64,000 nt of DNA from contig JAQFVV010000277.1 of the NCBI GenBank assembly GCA_028023455.1, forward strand, positions 744,001-808,000, read 5' to 3'. Origin of the DNA: Epiperipatus broadwayi. Its lineage: Eukaryota > Onychophora > Udeonychophora > Euonychophora > Peripatidae. This document shows, piece after piece, positions 22,222 through 34,346 of this stretch; position 1 is the first letter of the stretch; each line of letters opens with the position of its first letter. Below the pieces are notes generated by a model. The model was not told the DNA's origin. It worked only from the letters and a program-made list of their open reading frames with translations, and searched no databases. A program made the translations under genes and the position numbers.

Positions 22222-23075
22222 TTGTATAATTTACTTTTCCAAGTAAATTTTATTAGCAAAGAACATGAAAGTGATTTCATGAATATTTCTGTAGAGCTTT
22301 CTTCATTTGAAAAACTATTGCATTGGCTGACCAATTACAGGGATATTGAGTTCAACAAGAATTCATTGAGGCATACACATCTTGTAGAAGATTTGGAGTT
22401 ATATTTCCAGAATTTCAAAATAAAAAATTGACGAAAAGAATAAATATTTTAGATATGAAGTTAATAATGAGTCAGTAGTTAACTCTGAAAAATTTATTAA
22501 TTTAGTTCTGAATAAAGAAAAACAATCATTAGAAACTTAATTTGAATAATTAAAAAATCATATGGATTTATTTGGATTTTTGGAAAAAAATTCAAAAAAT
22601 AGAAAAAGACGAACCAAAGATGCAGTGGCTCTGTTAGAAATTGTTCTGATGAATACTAAATCTACACAAGAAGATCCATCTACTGATTCTATAAAAGATG
22701 GATTTAGGTGGCAATATGTTGATCAATGAAATAGAAGTTTTAAAAATTATTCTTTCATTAGAATGTTACAGAAACCTTCTTAAATGGTTTTAATTTCTAA
22801 CAAATATGGAAAAGTTATATCTTTTTCTAGTTTCTTCACTATTTTTCGGACGCATTTAACCATACCAATGTCTGTTGCTTCTAGAAAAATGACATTTTCT
22901 AGGTTAGAACTAGTAAAAAAATGATTTAAGTTCAATTATGACCCAAGATAATATAAATAATTTAGCACTTCTATATATTGAAAATCAAGAAGCATGGCAA
23001 TTAGATTTTGATTCAATTTCAGGAATTTTCTTTATGCAAAAAGCTAGAAAATTTTTTAACATTGTTTTATATTGC
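22222..23075 (+). pseudogene. hAT-type transposase remnant (ZMYM1-like class)
   Basis: The 3' part near 22856-23060, read across one frameshift at the A-run near 22915, gives TIPMSVASRKMTFSRLELVK and then NDLSSIMTQDNINNLALLYI followed by KARKFF. This matches the C-terminal dimerisation domain of hAT transposases of the ZMYM1-like / 52-kDa-repressor-like class. The upstream stretch from 22222, with a 69-codon open frame ending DLELYFQNFKIKN, and the segment around 22590-22730 are plausibly earlier parts of the same protein. The functional protein would cut and rejoin element ends in the nucleus. Stops and frameshifts show that it is dead. Terminal inverted repeats were not found. Confidence 0.72.
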
Positions 23076-23424
23076 TTCAATATAGAATATATATACTTTG
23101 TTTAAATTATATTATTCAATTATTATTATTTTTTAAATTAAAAATGTATGTTTATTTATAAAAGCTAAAGCCATATTTTGAAAGGCCCCATAAGAAATAT
23201 CCAATTAGGCTCTACACTAACTGACTAAATCCAGCACAGCTTAGGATATGATATGATGATGTTCATTTGAATTTAAATGGTTTTTGGTTGAAGAAGGTTA
23301 TGAAATTAATTGAAAATACTTTTGTGTTTTATTATAGTTTTTTATAAAATATATTATTACTATTATATTTCATTATTTTTATTACAATAATTATTCTATG
23401 AAGGACATTTTATTTTATTTACAT
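23076..23424. other. No recognisable gene
   Basis: A/T-rich sequence between the hAT remnant and the RTE fragments; nothing assignable. Confidence 0.5.
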
Positions 23425-23681
23425 TTATTACTAAAGCTATATACCAAATGTCTAAATGAAAAATATATGTCAGATAGTTGAAAGAAATGCATTGGTAATA
23501 TTGATATTTAAGAACTATGATAAAGAAGATATTAAAAATTACAGGCCTATCAGTCTTCTATCAGCTTTATATAAAATATTTTCCAGAATAAATTACAACT
23601 CATCTATAATAAACTTTGGATTTTAATCAATCAAAGATGCATGCTGGGTTTAAAACTGGTTATTATAGAACTGTAAATAAA
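23425..23681 (+). mobile_element. RTE LINE fragment (RT block 1)
   Basis: Short decayed piece matching the LINE from the caaatgtctaaatg block to the QAGFKSGFSTVDH block. It contains an internal [15 protein letters not shown]-like reading with frameshifts. A second, independent copy of the same region follows directly. Confidence 0.8.
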
Positions 23682-25285
23682 CATCTCAAGAGTGTAAAGC
23701 AACATTTTGATATTGGTAGGAAACATTTCTGCAATAAAAAGATGGAACTATTACTAAAAAGAGAGATGACATCATGAAATGTGTAGAAGAGTTCTATCAA
23801 GAATTGTATAGCAATAAAGAAAAAGGAAAAATATCACTCCTACAATTACAATATGTTCTGAATTGCCAGGATTTTAAATGAAGAAGTAAGACATGCAACT
23901 AAATTTATGAAAAGGGGAAAAGCTCCAGGAAATTATGGAATTATAATTGATATCTTAAAAAAAGCAGACGAAAAAATAGAATTTTTTTGGCCAAAGTTAT
24001 TTACTAAATGTCTAAATGATAAAGCTGTACCAGATGGTTGACAGAATGCAGTATTAATGTTAATATTTTAAAAAGATAATGAAGAAGATATTAGAAATTA
24101 TAGAATCAGTTTTATACAAAATTTTTACGAAGATAATTACAACTCATACAGTGAATTATGGATTTCAACCAACCAAAAACAAGCTGGATTTAAAAGTGGT
24201 TTTAGTACAATGGATCTTATTCAGGTATTAAAAGAAGTTGAGTTGCCATTATGCTTTGAATTTGTAGATTATGAAAAGGCATTTGATTCTATATGTATTT
24301 ATTCAATGATTAAAGTATTGGATCATCAAAGTATAGACCCAGGATATTGAATATTTATAAAAATGCAAGAAAAACAATCAGATTACATAATGATACTAGG
24401 AAGATTAACAATAAAAAGTCTGTAAGCCAGAGTGACTCTGTATCTCCAAAACTTTTTACAGCAATGCTGCAAGAAGTATTTTGTGTATTAAAAAGGGAAG
24501 CTAAAGGAGTAAAAGTAAATGGAGATTATTTAAGTCATTTAGATTTTGCTGATGATGTAGTTGTTTTTGCAAATAATGCTTTAGATCTGTAGGAAATGTT
24601 GCAAGAATTATCAGATGAAAGTAATAAAGTAGGATTAAAGGTAAATGTTAAAAAGACTAATGATATGTTTAATGGATTTTTTTCAAAAGATGAAAGTAAA
24701 GATTTATTATGATGTGTTAGAAACAGTTAATGACTACAAATATCTTGGTCAGATTATTACTACAGATGGCAGCATAATGGATGAAATTATAGAATTAAAC
24801 TTGGTTGGAATGCTTTTGGTAGAAATAACTTTATATTAAAAAGAAATATGCCTATGTGTTTGAAAAGAAAGGTTTTTAATAAATGTGTTTTACCAGTTCT
24901 TACTTATGGTTCTGAGACTTGGACACTTAATAGAAGAGCAATACAGACTCCAGACCACTCAAATAAGTATGGAGAGATGCATGTTAGGAGTAACAAGAAG
25001 AGATTGAAAACAAAATATATGGATGAGAGAACAGACAAGTAGTATTGACATCATTGAAAAAATTAAGAGACAAATGGAGTTGAACTGAATATATTGCTAG
25101 AAGACATGATAATAAATGAACAGTGGAACTGGATTCCAAGAGACTGTGAAAGTCCTAAAAAGAGTCTACATCTGAAATGGATTAAGGGAATGTATGGGTG
25201 TGATGCGGAGAAGAGAGACTAGAGATTGGAGAAGATGGATTGAATTTAGAGAAATCTTCATCCTGCAGTGAATTGATAATGGTTG
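23682..25285 (+). mobile_element. RTE LINE copy, RT half, decayed
   Basis: Starts at the same part of the LINE as the 3301 copy (caagagtgtaaagcaacatt) and runs to tcctgcagtgaattgataat. Recognisable pieces are GNYGIIIDILKK, FVDYEKAFDSI-like sequence at 24258-24300, SVSPKLFTAMLQEVF, HLDFADDVVVFANN near 24536, and MPMCLKRKVFNKCVLPVLTY at 24848. Many stops and frameshifts leave open stretches of only 64-87 codons. Confidence 0.87.
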
Positions 25286-26047
25286 AAAATGCTAATCACA
25301 TCCAAGTATTGAGAGAAATTATGGATCATGACGAAAAAGCAACAACATCTAAGATATTACAATATTCTAAAGAATATTTACCAAAATGCAATATCAATGA
25401 TTATATTATATGGTGTTGTTACATACAACAGTGTGATTCCATATTTCTAGAACTTTTTACAGTAGTTACTCAAAGTATTTTGTGGATTAAAATGGAAGTT
25501 TAAGAAAATAAAAATCCATAGAAATTATAGGTCATTTAGATTTTGCGGATGATATAGTCCGTTTTTGCAAATAATCTTTTAGAGCTTCAGCAAATATTGC
25601 AAGAGTTATCAGATAAAACTAAGAAAGTAGGACAAAAAATAAGTTTCAAAAAATATAAAATAATGTAAAATGGATTTTTTCACTCCCTTCCTAACAAAAT
25701 AAAGTTTAACAATCATAAATTAGAAGATATTAAAAATCTATAAATATTTTTGTCAAGTTATTAATGCAGATGGAAACATAATGGATAAAATTAATGATAA
25801 AATTAAACTTGGAGGGAGTGCTGTTGGTAAAAGTCCATGTGTTTGAAAAGGAAGGTTTTTAATGGACATATTTTACCAGTTTTCATTTATGACATATAAT
25901 GGATGAGAAATACTGAGAATCATATCACTCAACAAAGTATGGAGAGATGTATATTAGAAATAACAAGAAAGGATCACAAACATATTTGGATAATAGAACG
26001 AAGAGACATTATAGAGATCATAACGTCTGTAAATGATGATGACGAAT
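25286..26047 (+). mobile_element. RTE LINE fragment, strongly decayed
   Basis: Restarts at the HIQVLREI block (25297) and passes through HLDFADD-equivalent sequence near 25525 to a short gatgatgacga 3' tail near 26036. It is the most diverged of the RTE copies here. The restart shows it is a separate copy and not a continuation of the preceding one. Confidence 0.78.
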
Positions 26048-26129
26048 AACAGAAAATTAATACAAATGCATATTTAAAAATAAAAATATACATATTTAAG
26101 CAAATATCTGTAAGTTAATATTTATTGCT

Positions 26130-26735
26130 CATAGATTCATATAACAGTTCGAGACCGGAAGTGACAGAGTTTAAGCTATGATCTACTGATTATGTGGTCT
26201 AGAAACCGTCACTGTACCATTGTGCTATACAATGTAGAACCGCTTTGGAATAATGAGAATGCGCGGTCGTAATGTAAAACTAATTTTTTTAAAAAATGTA
26301 TTTTTAATTGCTTAAAGAGACTTGTTTACATAAGGGGGGTGGTGCAAAAAGTGTTGAATTGATTATCATTTTAATGTTTGTCTCTTTATGTTGTTGTTAA
26401 CAATGATGTTTGTTTAAAATTATTTAAAAGACCATAGGTGAGAAATTAATGGTATATTTTTTGTAAGAAAAAAAATTAACTGCACTTTTTAATTAGTTGA
26501 TAAGATTTGCATTAATAAAAAAAAAAAAGCAACATGTTTTTAATGTAGAAAATGATTAAATTATATTGATTAAATCATCTGTTTAATCTTTCTCTCGCTT
26601 TCTGTTGATGCTGGAAAGATATGAAAGATTATACAATGCACAGATTTAAAAGTAAAAGAATGTATTTAAAAAAAATAAATAAATAAATACTTTTTGAGTT
26701 TTTTATAATATTTTTAAATCATAAAATGTTATTCC
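26130..26735. repeat. Dispersed repeat R4, copy 2
   Basis: Same order of blocks as 12040-12613, including gttcgagaccggaagtgaca at the start, a G-run near 26331 and the closing gagttttttata / tttttaaatcat. Read on the minus strand, the first 110 bp resemble a tRNA-derived head. Confidence 0.75.
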
Positions 26736-27204
26736 AGACTGATTCTTTATTAATAATTCTAGTACATGTATAATCTTAGTCTGTTTTCTATAGTCTGGCA
26801 ACTTATACTATCTGGACAAAATCGTAAGGGATCTTTTACATGCACGTACTTCCGGTCTTTGCTATTTTAAACTAAAATCATTTATTTGCGCAATATTTTA
26901 TTTTATCTTGAATTTACTCGCATTCAAAAACAATAATTTTAAACGCTATATAGTAAATAAATTAATGTATTCACGTATTTTTTAAAAATAATTAAAACAC
27001 ACCCATTTGATTATATATTTGTAAATTACTAATCTAATTAACATGCACACCATATTTCTATCTTGTCTGAAAATGAAAATTGTTTAAAGAAGAGAGTGGG
27101 AGGATATTTTTAATTCTATTGTAATGAAATTTGCATCAGTTTTTAGAAGCAAATTTTGGTATTTTTTTAAATTATATGAAATAAATTTAACTTAGTAATA
27201 ACAT
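26736..27204. other. No recognisable gene
   Basis: A/T-rich sequence; nothing assignable. Confidence 0.5.
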
Positions 27205-27545
27205 ACAAGTTAGTAGATAATGCAGATTAGTAGACAACATAGGTTAGTACATTAAATAACATTTTGAGTAGTATTATTACTCTAGTCTATCACTCTTCTT
27301 CAGGTGTTGCTGGCCTGACCAGTGACAATGTTAACAGTAGAGTCAAAATTACACTTTTAGATTCTTGAATATTGAATTTTAAGGGAACATTCTAATTAAC
27401 TGAGCTATTCTGCCAAAAGCCGACAATAGCTGAAAAAGAACAAGAATAATACCACTCAAAACGTGTTTAATCTGCTAACATGTGTTGTCTACTAACCTAT
27501 GTTATCTATTAATTTGTGTGATATCACTAACAGTTAAATATAAAA
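27205..27545. mobile_element. Family D inverted-repeat relic
   Basis: Contains cttcttcaggtgttgctggc on the left and a degraded opposing gaaaaagaacaagaataat block on the right, with the tRNA-like head (minus-strand ggcagaatagctcagttaat, near 27400) between. Arms of tagtagacaacataggttag type face each other. Both ends are eroded. Confidence 0.6.
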
Positions 27546-27694
27546 TAAATGTTCAGAATGTAATTATACATTGAACAATTTTTACCATACCTAATACTAA
27601 TTATTCAAACTTTATTTAAATGTTTCAAACTATTAGTAATAGCATGCAAGTTAGCATGTAATAAGATTTAAAATAATATTATTCTGTTTTCCTG

Positions 27695-28250
27695 AAAGTT
27701 TGTGATGAAGGGTGTTTTAGTTGTATTTATGTATTGGACTATTTCCATCATTTAATGTGAGTATTGAAGGGTCTTTAGAAAAAATTAACTTTATTTAAAT
27801 ATTCCAAATACATTCAACTGTTAGTAATAGCACATTGGCTAGTATATGCACAACCTTTCGAGAGTTATTATTCTTCCCTCTTCTTCAGGGGTTGCTGTTC
27901 TAACCAGTGACAGTATTAGCATGGTAATCAAACTTAGAATCTTAGATTCTTGGGTATTGAATGTTTATACTCTAACTGACAGCCTTTGGCAGGATGGCTC
28001 GGTTAGTTAAAATGTTACCTTACAAGACAATATTTAAGAATCTAAGGATCCAGGTTTGATTCCCATGCTAGTACTGTCACTGCTCAGCCAGCAACACCCA
28101 GAGAAGAGAATAATATCCCTTAAAACATTGTTCATATACTAACCTGTGTGCTATTACTAACAGTTGAATGTATTTGGAATATTTAAATAAAGTTAAATTT
28201 TTCTAAAGACATTCAATACTCATATAAGATGATGGAAATAGTCCAATATA
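27695..28250. mobile_element. Inverted dimer of a tRNA-derived unit, family D copy 3
   Basis: Left arm (minus orientation) and right arm (plus orientation) each carry the order tRNA-like head, acctgaagaagaggg-type block, and tail taaataaagttaa...tctaaagacattcaa. The right arm has ggatggctcggttagttaa (A-box-like, near 27991) and GGTTTGATTCCC (B-box-like, near 28050). The two heads abut near 27975, so the element is a head-to-head pair of the same unit. A further partial arm follows at 28260-28380. Confidence 0.8.
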
Positions 28251-28259
28251 TAAATATAA

Positions 28260-28485
28260 ATATTATTCTCCTGTCTCTTTTAGGTATTACTCCTGACCAG
28301 TGATAACACCAGCATGGCAATCAAACCTGGAACTTTTAGATTAATTAATACTGCATTTAAGATGATGTTGTAACCAGTAGATTATTTCCGGTGCTCAAAC
28401 TTTTCATGAACTCCAAAGAAAACCAAATAGTTTTATTTTTCAGGAGTTCACAAAAAGTTTGAGTGCTAGAAGTGAAAAAAGTTAT
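28260..28485. repeat. Partial family D arm and SINE-tail fragment
   Basis: 28260-28350 repeats part of the family D arm (ctcctgaccagtgataacac, then a minus-strand B-box-like block). 28384-28485 contains aggagttcacaaaaagtttg, the tail also seen at 8445 and 21780. Confidence 0.55.
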
Positions 28486-29481
28486 GAATGTGCTTAATAT
28501 TATGGTTATATAACTTTTATATATTTGTTTCAAAATGTTTAAACAATTCATAATGATTTTTATTTTTTATCTACAAATAATTGAAAGCAAATGTAGTTTT
28601 TAAAATTGCTTGTGAGATTTGCATAATCATTTTTTCAATCACAAATTATCATACAGTTTTTTATAAATGGATAGAATTTTAAGAAGCTCACTGAAGTTCA
28701 TTGATGTAAATATTTTTCTTCAATATGACTCAGCATATGAGAGGATATAAATGATCTGTTTTATTCTGAGACTTGCAGAACAATATCAAGAATGAGATGT
28801 TTATTAAAATAATTGAATCATTACTGACTGATTATTTGGAAAGATCATGTGAAGTTCAAAGCCCAGTGAGCTTTAATCCAGGATCCTACAGCTTTTGAGC
28901 ACATCATTTTCTTACTGTGTTAAACAACATAGGATTAAATATTGAGAAGAAATAATCATCAGCCATTTTGGAAGTCAATTCCACAACTTTCTGGAAGAGA
29001 AATCAAATGTCTAATCCAATGAATAGCTGCTATTTTCCATTAACCCTGTAAAACTGGCGTCAATTGTTATATTTTGAAGTCACAATGATTAGCAATATCA
29101 AATTACCTGACTGAAGAATTGTATCTGATTGGACGATAGATTTCAATTGTAAATTTTTTTTATGCTTGAACAGCATCATATATCTGTCCTAAATGGTTGT
29201 CAACAGAAATTGGCACATATCAGTGGTTATAGTTGACTCCAATTTTAAAATTTCAGGTTATATATATAAATAAAAATTTAAAAATCAATCTATAAACTAA
29301 TACCTTCTCTTTACATATCTGTACCTAATTATTGCAGACTATATCATAACAAATAAATTTCAAGTTAAAACTAATTTTAGAACTATCAAATGCAAATTGG
29401 GTGGAAAAAAGTCAACTTACATATGTTTTAAATTGTTCCATAATATATTAAGATTGTCAAACCAAGATGTTTATGACAGAC
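28486..29481. other. No recognisable gene
   Basis: A/T-rich, slightly more complex near 28830-29050, but without an open frame or splice-site pattern that I can support. Confidence 0.45.
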
Positions 29482-30064
29482 ATACAAATTATATGAATAA
29501 TATTTCTGTAGTGTAAATTTCACTATGTCACTCATGCAACATATGATTTCTATTTACTTTTAACATCTTGGAGAGGAGTATAATCATAAACATGTGACCA
29601 AAGACATGTGAAAAAGATCTGTGACTTCCAAGATGCACATTTCATGTTGAACTAGCACTCATCAGTTGGCTCAAATCACAATGTCTTACATATATATTTA
29701 TCATTATTCACTATATATATATATACAATTACTACAGTTTAATTGATAAGTCTCAAACATCCTGCTCTCACAACTTTGGCACAAACCACTTATATTAATA
29801 ATTGTTATTAATCATTCATTAGACTAGAGATTATCCACTTAGTGAATAATACTTCTGTAGTTTATTTTTCACTATACCATTCTCATGAGGGCTGGTTCAG
29901 CATAAAATGTGCATAATGGGAATTATCTATCTTTTTCGTATACCTTTGGTCATATGTTTAAGATTGTACTTCTTCACAAGGTGTGAAACATGGATAGAAC
30001 CCAGTCCTTAACTTGTGTGAGGGTGGTGTAATGAAAAGTACACTACAGAAATATTACTCATTAA
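29482..30064. mobile_element. Inverted-repeat element, family H
   Basis: Left arm 29482-29665 and right arm about 29888-30064 are diverged reverse complements: atgaataatatttctgtagt at the left end against actacagaaatattactcat at the right end, and gcacatttcatgttgaac against gttcagcataaaatgtgc at the inner ends. Between them lie about 220 bp of A/T-rich spacer containing a direct repeat of the arm's outer end near 29845. No coding capacity. Confidence 0.7.
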
Positions 30065-30261
30065 GTATGTTTAAAAAAAAAACCCAAGATATTGTTATGT
30101 TTTTAAATGTTTAAAAAAGGTATCATTGGAATCTTTTTCAGTAATTCATGGTGTTGGCCTAAACAATTGAAATATTGAAAAGTATATTTATTTTACACAA
30201 TGACAATTTTAGTTCACATGATCACCATTTCTTAATGCTTGCTCATAACTGTTATTAAAAC

Positions 30262-30511
30262 AGGTAAAACTCTCCATACTGTAGTGCCACTCAGTGCAAG
30301 CCAGAGTAATAGACTTGTGCATAAAATTCTAAGATCTAGGTGCAGTGCACTGACGAAGGCCACAAGTCAGAAACTAGTCCGGGGATATTGGATGAATAAG
30401 CACTAGATTAGGGATTTTATGAACAATCCTTCTGGCATTCATTGATTATTCTGGCTTGCACTGAGTGGCACTATTGTATGGAGAGTTTTGCTTGTTTTAA
30501 TAACAATTTGA
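30262..30511. mobile_element. Short family C palindrome
   Basis: About 250 bp with arms aaactctccatactgtagtg (30267) and its reverse complement near 30466-30486. The plus half carries the family C hammerhead-like core at 30349-30380 (ctgacgaaggccac, then gaaactagtc). Upstream helix I sequence is missing owing to an internal deletion next to gatctaggtgcagtgc, so the motif is incomplete. Confidence 0.75.
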
Positions 30512-30785
30512 CTTGTTAATTTAATGCTTTATTCATCACAAAATATTACAGAGAAATAATTTGAATTGAATTTTTTGACCAATTGGAAGCCATTTTTAAG
30601 AGGTGTGATTTATTAATATGGCTTATCATCTTAATTTAAATCTTTAGTAGTTATAATTAGCTTTAACTGAATTTATATTTCATTTTTGAAGCATTTTACA
30701 AAGTTAGATAGGTTACTTTTTCAGAAGTCAAAACTCATTAAAGTTAAATATATATTAATTTGGAATTTATTTATATATATATATA

Positions 30786-31015
30786 TTGTGACACATATGT
30801 GTATGTGTGTTATATAGAATGATTTAAAAATAAAAGAAAGAGAAAAACTTTTTTTGTAAAATTAAAAAAGGAGACAGTTAATTTATTAGGTAAAAATAAA
30901 AAAATATATTTTTCTTTAAATAAAATCAAACGGTGGGATAAAGCTATTAAAATGTAGGAATTTTTTTAATATTTAATATTTAAAAGAACACCTATCTGGT
31001 CTCTCTTAATTGGGG
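30786..31015. repeat. Dispersed repeat R6, copy 1
   Basis: About 230 bp similar to 41469-41697, sharing tgtgacacata, aaaaataaaagaaaga, gagacagttaatttattagg and tttaaaagaacac. It lies just upstream of the RTE LINE leader. Nature unknown. Confidence 0.7.
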
Positions 31016-31109
31016 GAGAAAAAGAATTATAAAAAAAGAATAAATTATAAATTTAACTATGCAAAAGAAACAACAATTATTTTTGGAAAAAAATTGTTCT
31101 ATAAACAAT

Positions 31110-34100
31110 AATGGCTGCAGAAAGGAGTTTCCTATTAACTGAAAGGAGACCCTTTGATTCCTCTTGGAGGCCTTAAAGGAACTGAGCAGGACAAATTCCT
31201 AATGTCCACTCCATACGTTCTTGTCATTGCAGCTGTTATTACTATGTGATTATTCATATAGTATACGAACATGGATGGGCTGCTCGCCAACACGCATTAG
31301 CCAGCGTGGTGAGTTTATTGGCTTTTTATATCTGAGTTTAAGAATATTTTTTCAATATATACAATCATGACAGACAAAAATAAATCATGGCCCTTATTCC
31401 CAGGAGGTTGTAAAGTCACCAACCAAGGCAGCAGTTGATGGCCGAAGGCAGAGGGTGCTAAGAATCCCCTGATTGTGGACTCAGGCTGCCATTTGATGAT
31501 GACTTTTTATTTAGGTACTTACAACTGCAGATCACTTTCAAGTGAAGGAAGATTGCAAGAGTTAGAAGAAGAACTATCTTATATTAAATGGGACATTATT
31601 GGACTTTGTGAAGTTAGAAGAAAAGGTGAAGAAACAATTGATTTAAAAAGTGGACATGTACTCTACTATAAAGGCACAAATATTGGAAATACAAGTGGAG
31701 TAGGATTCATTATAAATAAAAAATGGAAGAATAACATTGTGGAGATTGATGGTGTATCGGAAAGGTGGCAAGATTAGTTTTACAACTTAATAGCAGATAC
31801 CAAATGCAGATAATTCAGGTTTATGCCCCAACAAGTTCTTATAGTGATGAAGTAGTAGAAGATTTTTATATGGATGTACAAAAGGCTTTTGATCAGAGTA
31901 AACAACATTTTAAAATTGTTATGGGAGACTTTAATGCTAGAATTGGTAAACAAATGAAAGACGAAAATGCTGTAGGTAATTTTGGTTATGGTAATAGAAA
32001 TGAGAGAGGACATAGACTTGTGGAGTTTGCAGAAAAAGAAAAACTTTATATTATGAATTCTTTTTTTGAGAAAAAGGTTAAAAGGAAATGGACATGGAAG
32101 CATCCAAATGAAGGTACAGCAGAATTGGATTATATTTTGACTAACAGAAAATACATATTTCAAGATTGTAATGTTCTTAATAAATTTAACACAGGAAGTG
32201 ATCATCGATTAGTAAGATGTAAGATACATGTTAATGCAAAACTAGAGAGACAAAAATTATTAAGAAAAACAATATTTACAGTTGATATTCCTAATCTTCA
32301 GAAACATTCTAATGAATTTAAATTAGAACTTACAAATCGGTTTCAAGTATTAGTAGATTTTGAACATGATTCAGATTTGAATGAAATTAATAGGAAAATA
32401 ACTGATACACTTTTAAAAACTGCAACAAAGATAGCTGGTAGAAAAAAGCAGCAATTGACCAATAAAATTTCTACTGAGACTAGAGAATTTATGAAGAAAA
32501 GAAGGAATATGAAGATATACAAAAATGATGCATTAAAAAGGATTGAATATCTCGAATTTTGTAAAATGGTGCGGAAAAGAGTTGAAAATGATATAAGAAA
32601 GTATAATTGTGAACTAGCAAGGAAAGCTGTAGAAGAGAATAAAAGTCTAAAGAGTGTAAAACAACATTTTGGTATTGGTAGGAAATTTATATCTGCAATA
32701 AGAAAAAAAGATGGCATTATTACTAAAAAGAGAGATGACATCATGAAATGTGTAGAAGACTTCTATCAAGAATTATATAGTAATAAAGAACAAGTACCTC
32801 CTATACCTATTATATCTTCTGAATTGCCCAGAATTTTGAATGAGGAAGTGAGACATGCAATTAAATTTATGAAGAAAGGGAAGGCTCCAGGTAATGATGG
32901 AATTATAATTGATATATTAAAAGAAGCAGGTAAAGAAATAGAAAAAAATTTAGCAAAGTTATATTCCAAATGTCTAAATGATAAAGATGTACCAGATGAT
33001 TGGAAGAATGCAGTATTAATATTAATATTTAAAAAAGGTGATAAAGAAGATATTAGAAATTACAGACCTATCAGTCTTTTATCAGTTTTATACAAAATTT
33101 TTACTAAGATAATTACAACTCGTCTACAGAGAACACTGGACTTCCACCAACCAAGAGAACAAGCTGGATTTAAAAGTGGTTTTAGTACAGTAGATCATAT
33201 CCAGGTATTGAGAGAAGTTATAGAAAGGACAAATGAATATGAGTTGCCATTATGCTTAGGATTTGTAGATTATGAAAAGGCATTTGATTCTATAAACATT
33301 TCTTCAGTGATTAAAGCATTGGATCATCAAGGTATAGATCCAGGATATTGTCATATTTTAAAGAATATTTATAAAAATGCAACAGCAACAATTAGATTAC
33401 ATAATGATAGTAGGAAAGTCAACATTGAGAAGGGTGTAAGACAGGGTGACTCCATATCTCCAAAACTTTTTACAGCAGTGCTGCAAGAAATATTTTGTGG
33501 ATTAAAATGGGAAGCTAAAGGAGTGAAAGTAAATGGAGATTATTTAAGTCATTTAGATTTTGCAGATGATGTAGTTGTTTTTGCAAATAATGCTTTAGAG
33601 TTACAGGAAATGTTGCAGGAGTTATCAGATGAAAGTAGGAAAGTAGGACTAAAGATAAATGTTAAAAAGACTAAAGTAATGTTTAATAGATTTTCTCAAA
33701 ATATGAAAATAAAGATTGATTATGATGAATTAGAAGAAGTTAACAGTTACAAATACCTTGGTCAGATTATTAATACAGATGGAAACATAATGGATGAAAT
33801 TAATCATAGAATTAAACTTGTTTGGAGTGCTTTTGGTAGAAATAACTTGATACTAAAAGGAAATATGCCTATGTGTTTGAAAAGGAAGGTTTTTAATAAA
33901 TGTGTTTTGCCAGTTCTTACTTATGGATCTGAGACTTGGACACTTAATAGAAGAGCAATACAGAGACTTCAAACCACTCAAAGAAGTATGGAGAGATGCA
34001 TGTTGGGAGTAACAAGAAGAGATCGAAAATGCAATGTATGGGTAAGAGAACAAACAGGTGTTACTGATCTCCTTGAAAAAATTAAAAGACTGAAGTGGAG

Positions 34101-34345
34101 TTGGGCTGGACATATTGCTAGAAGAGATGATAATAGATGGACAACTGAAATTTGAAACTGGATTCCAAGAGATTGTAAAAGTCCCAGAAAGAGACCACAT
34201 GTGAGATGGCTGGATGAAATAAGAAAGTGTGCAGGGGTGATGTGGAGAAGAGAAGCTAAAGATCGGAAAAGATGGATTGAACTTGAAGAGACCTTCATCC
34301 TGCAGTGGATTGATAATGGTTGTTGATAATGACGATGATGATAAA
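31110..34345 (+). mobile_element. RTE-clade LINE, near full length
   Basis: A 3.2-kb element with a 5' leader (31110-31495, also present at 18874), an apurinic-type endonuclease, a reverse transcriptase and a short gatgatgat-type tail at 34328-34341. Single long frame, endonuclease plus RT without a gag-like ORF1, and a microsatellite tail are hallmarks of the RTE clade. It is the best-preserved mobile element in the window, carrying only two obvious disabling changes. At least five other copies or fragments of the same family lie in this window. Confidence 0.95.
31496..34326 (+). pseudogene. RTE endonuclease-reverse transcriptase, two lesions
   Basis: The N-terminal frame starts at ATG 31496 (TFYLGTYNCRSLSSEGRLQE) and breaks near 31762, where one base appears lost; the frame 31765-34155 continues it. 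Numbered in that second frame, the endonuclease shows MGDFNARIG (about 53-61), ELDYIL and the catalytic GSDHRLV (144-150). RT shows [26 protein letters not shown] (about 498-508), RQGDSISPKLFTAVLQ, FADD (599-602) and YKYLGQI. The frame stops early at TGA 34153-34155, where the copy at 3301 has a Leu codon; without that change it would run to TGA 34324-34326. The enzyme would nick target DNA and copy its own RNA there. Both lesions argue against current activity of this copy. Confidence 0.93.
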
Positions 34346-34346
34346 C

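Noticed and set aside
22222-22431. 69-codon open stretch as an independent gene
   Set aside because: It is followed by sequence matching a hAT transposase C-terminus, so it is better read as part of that remnant.
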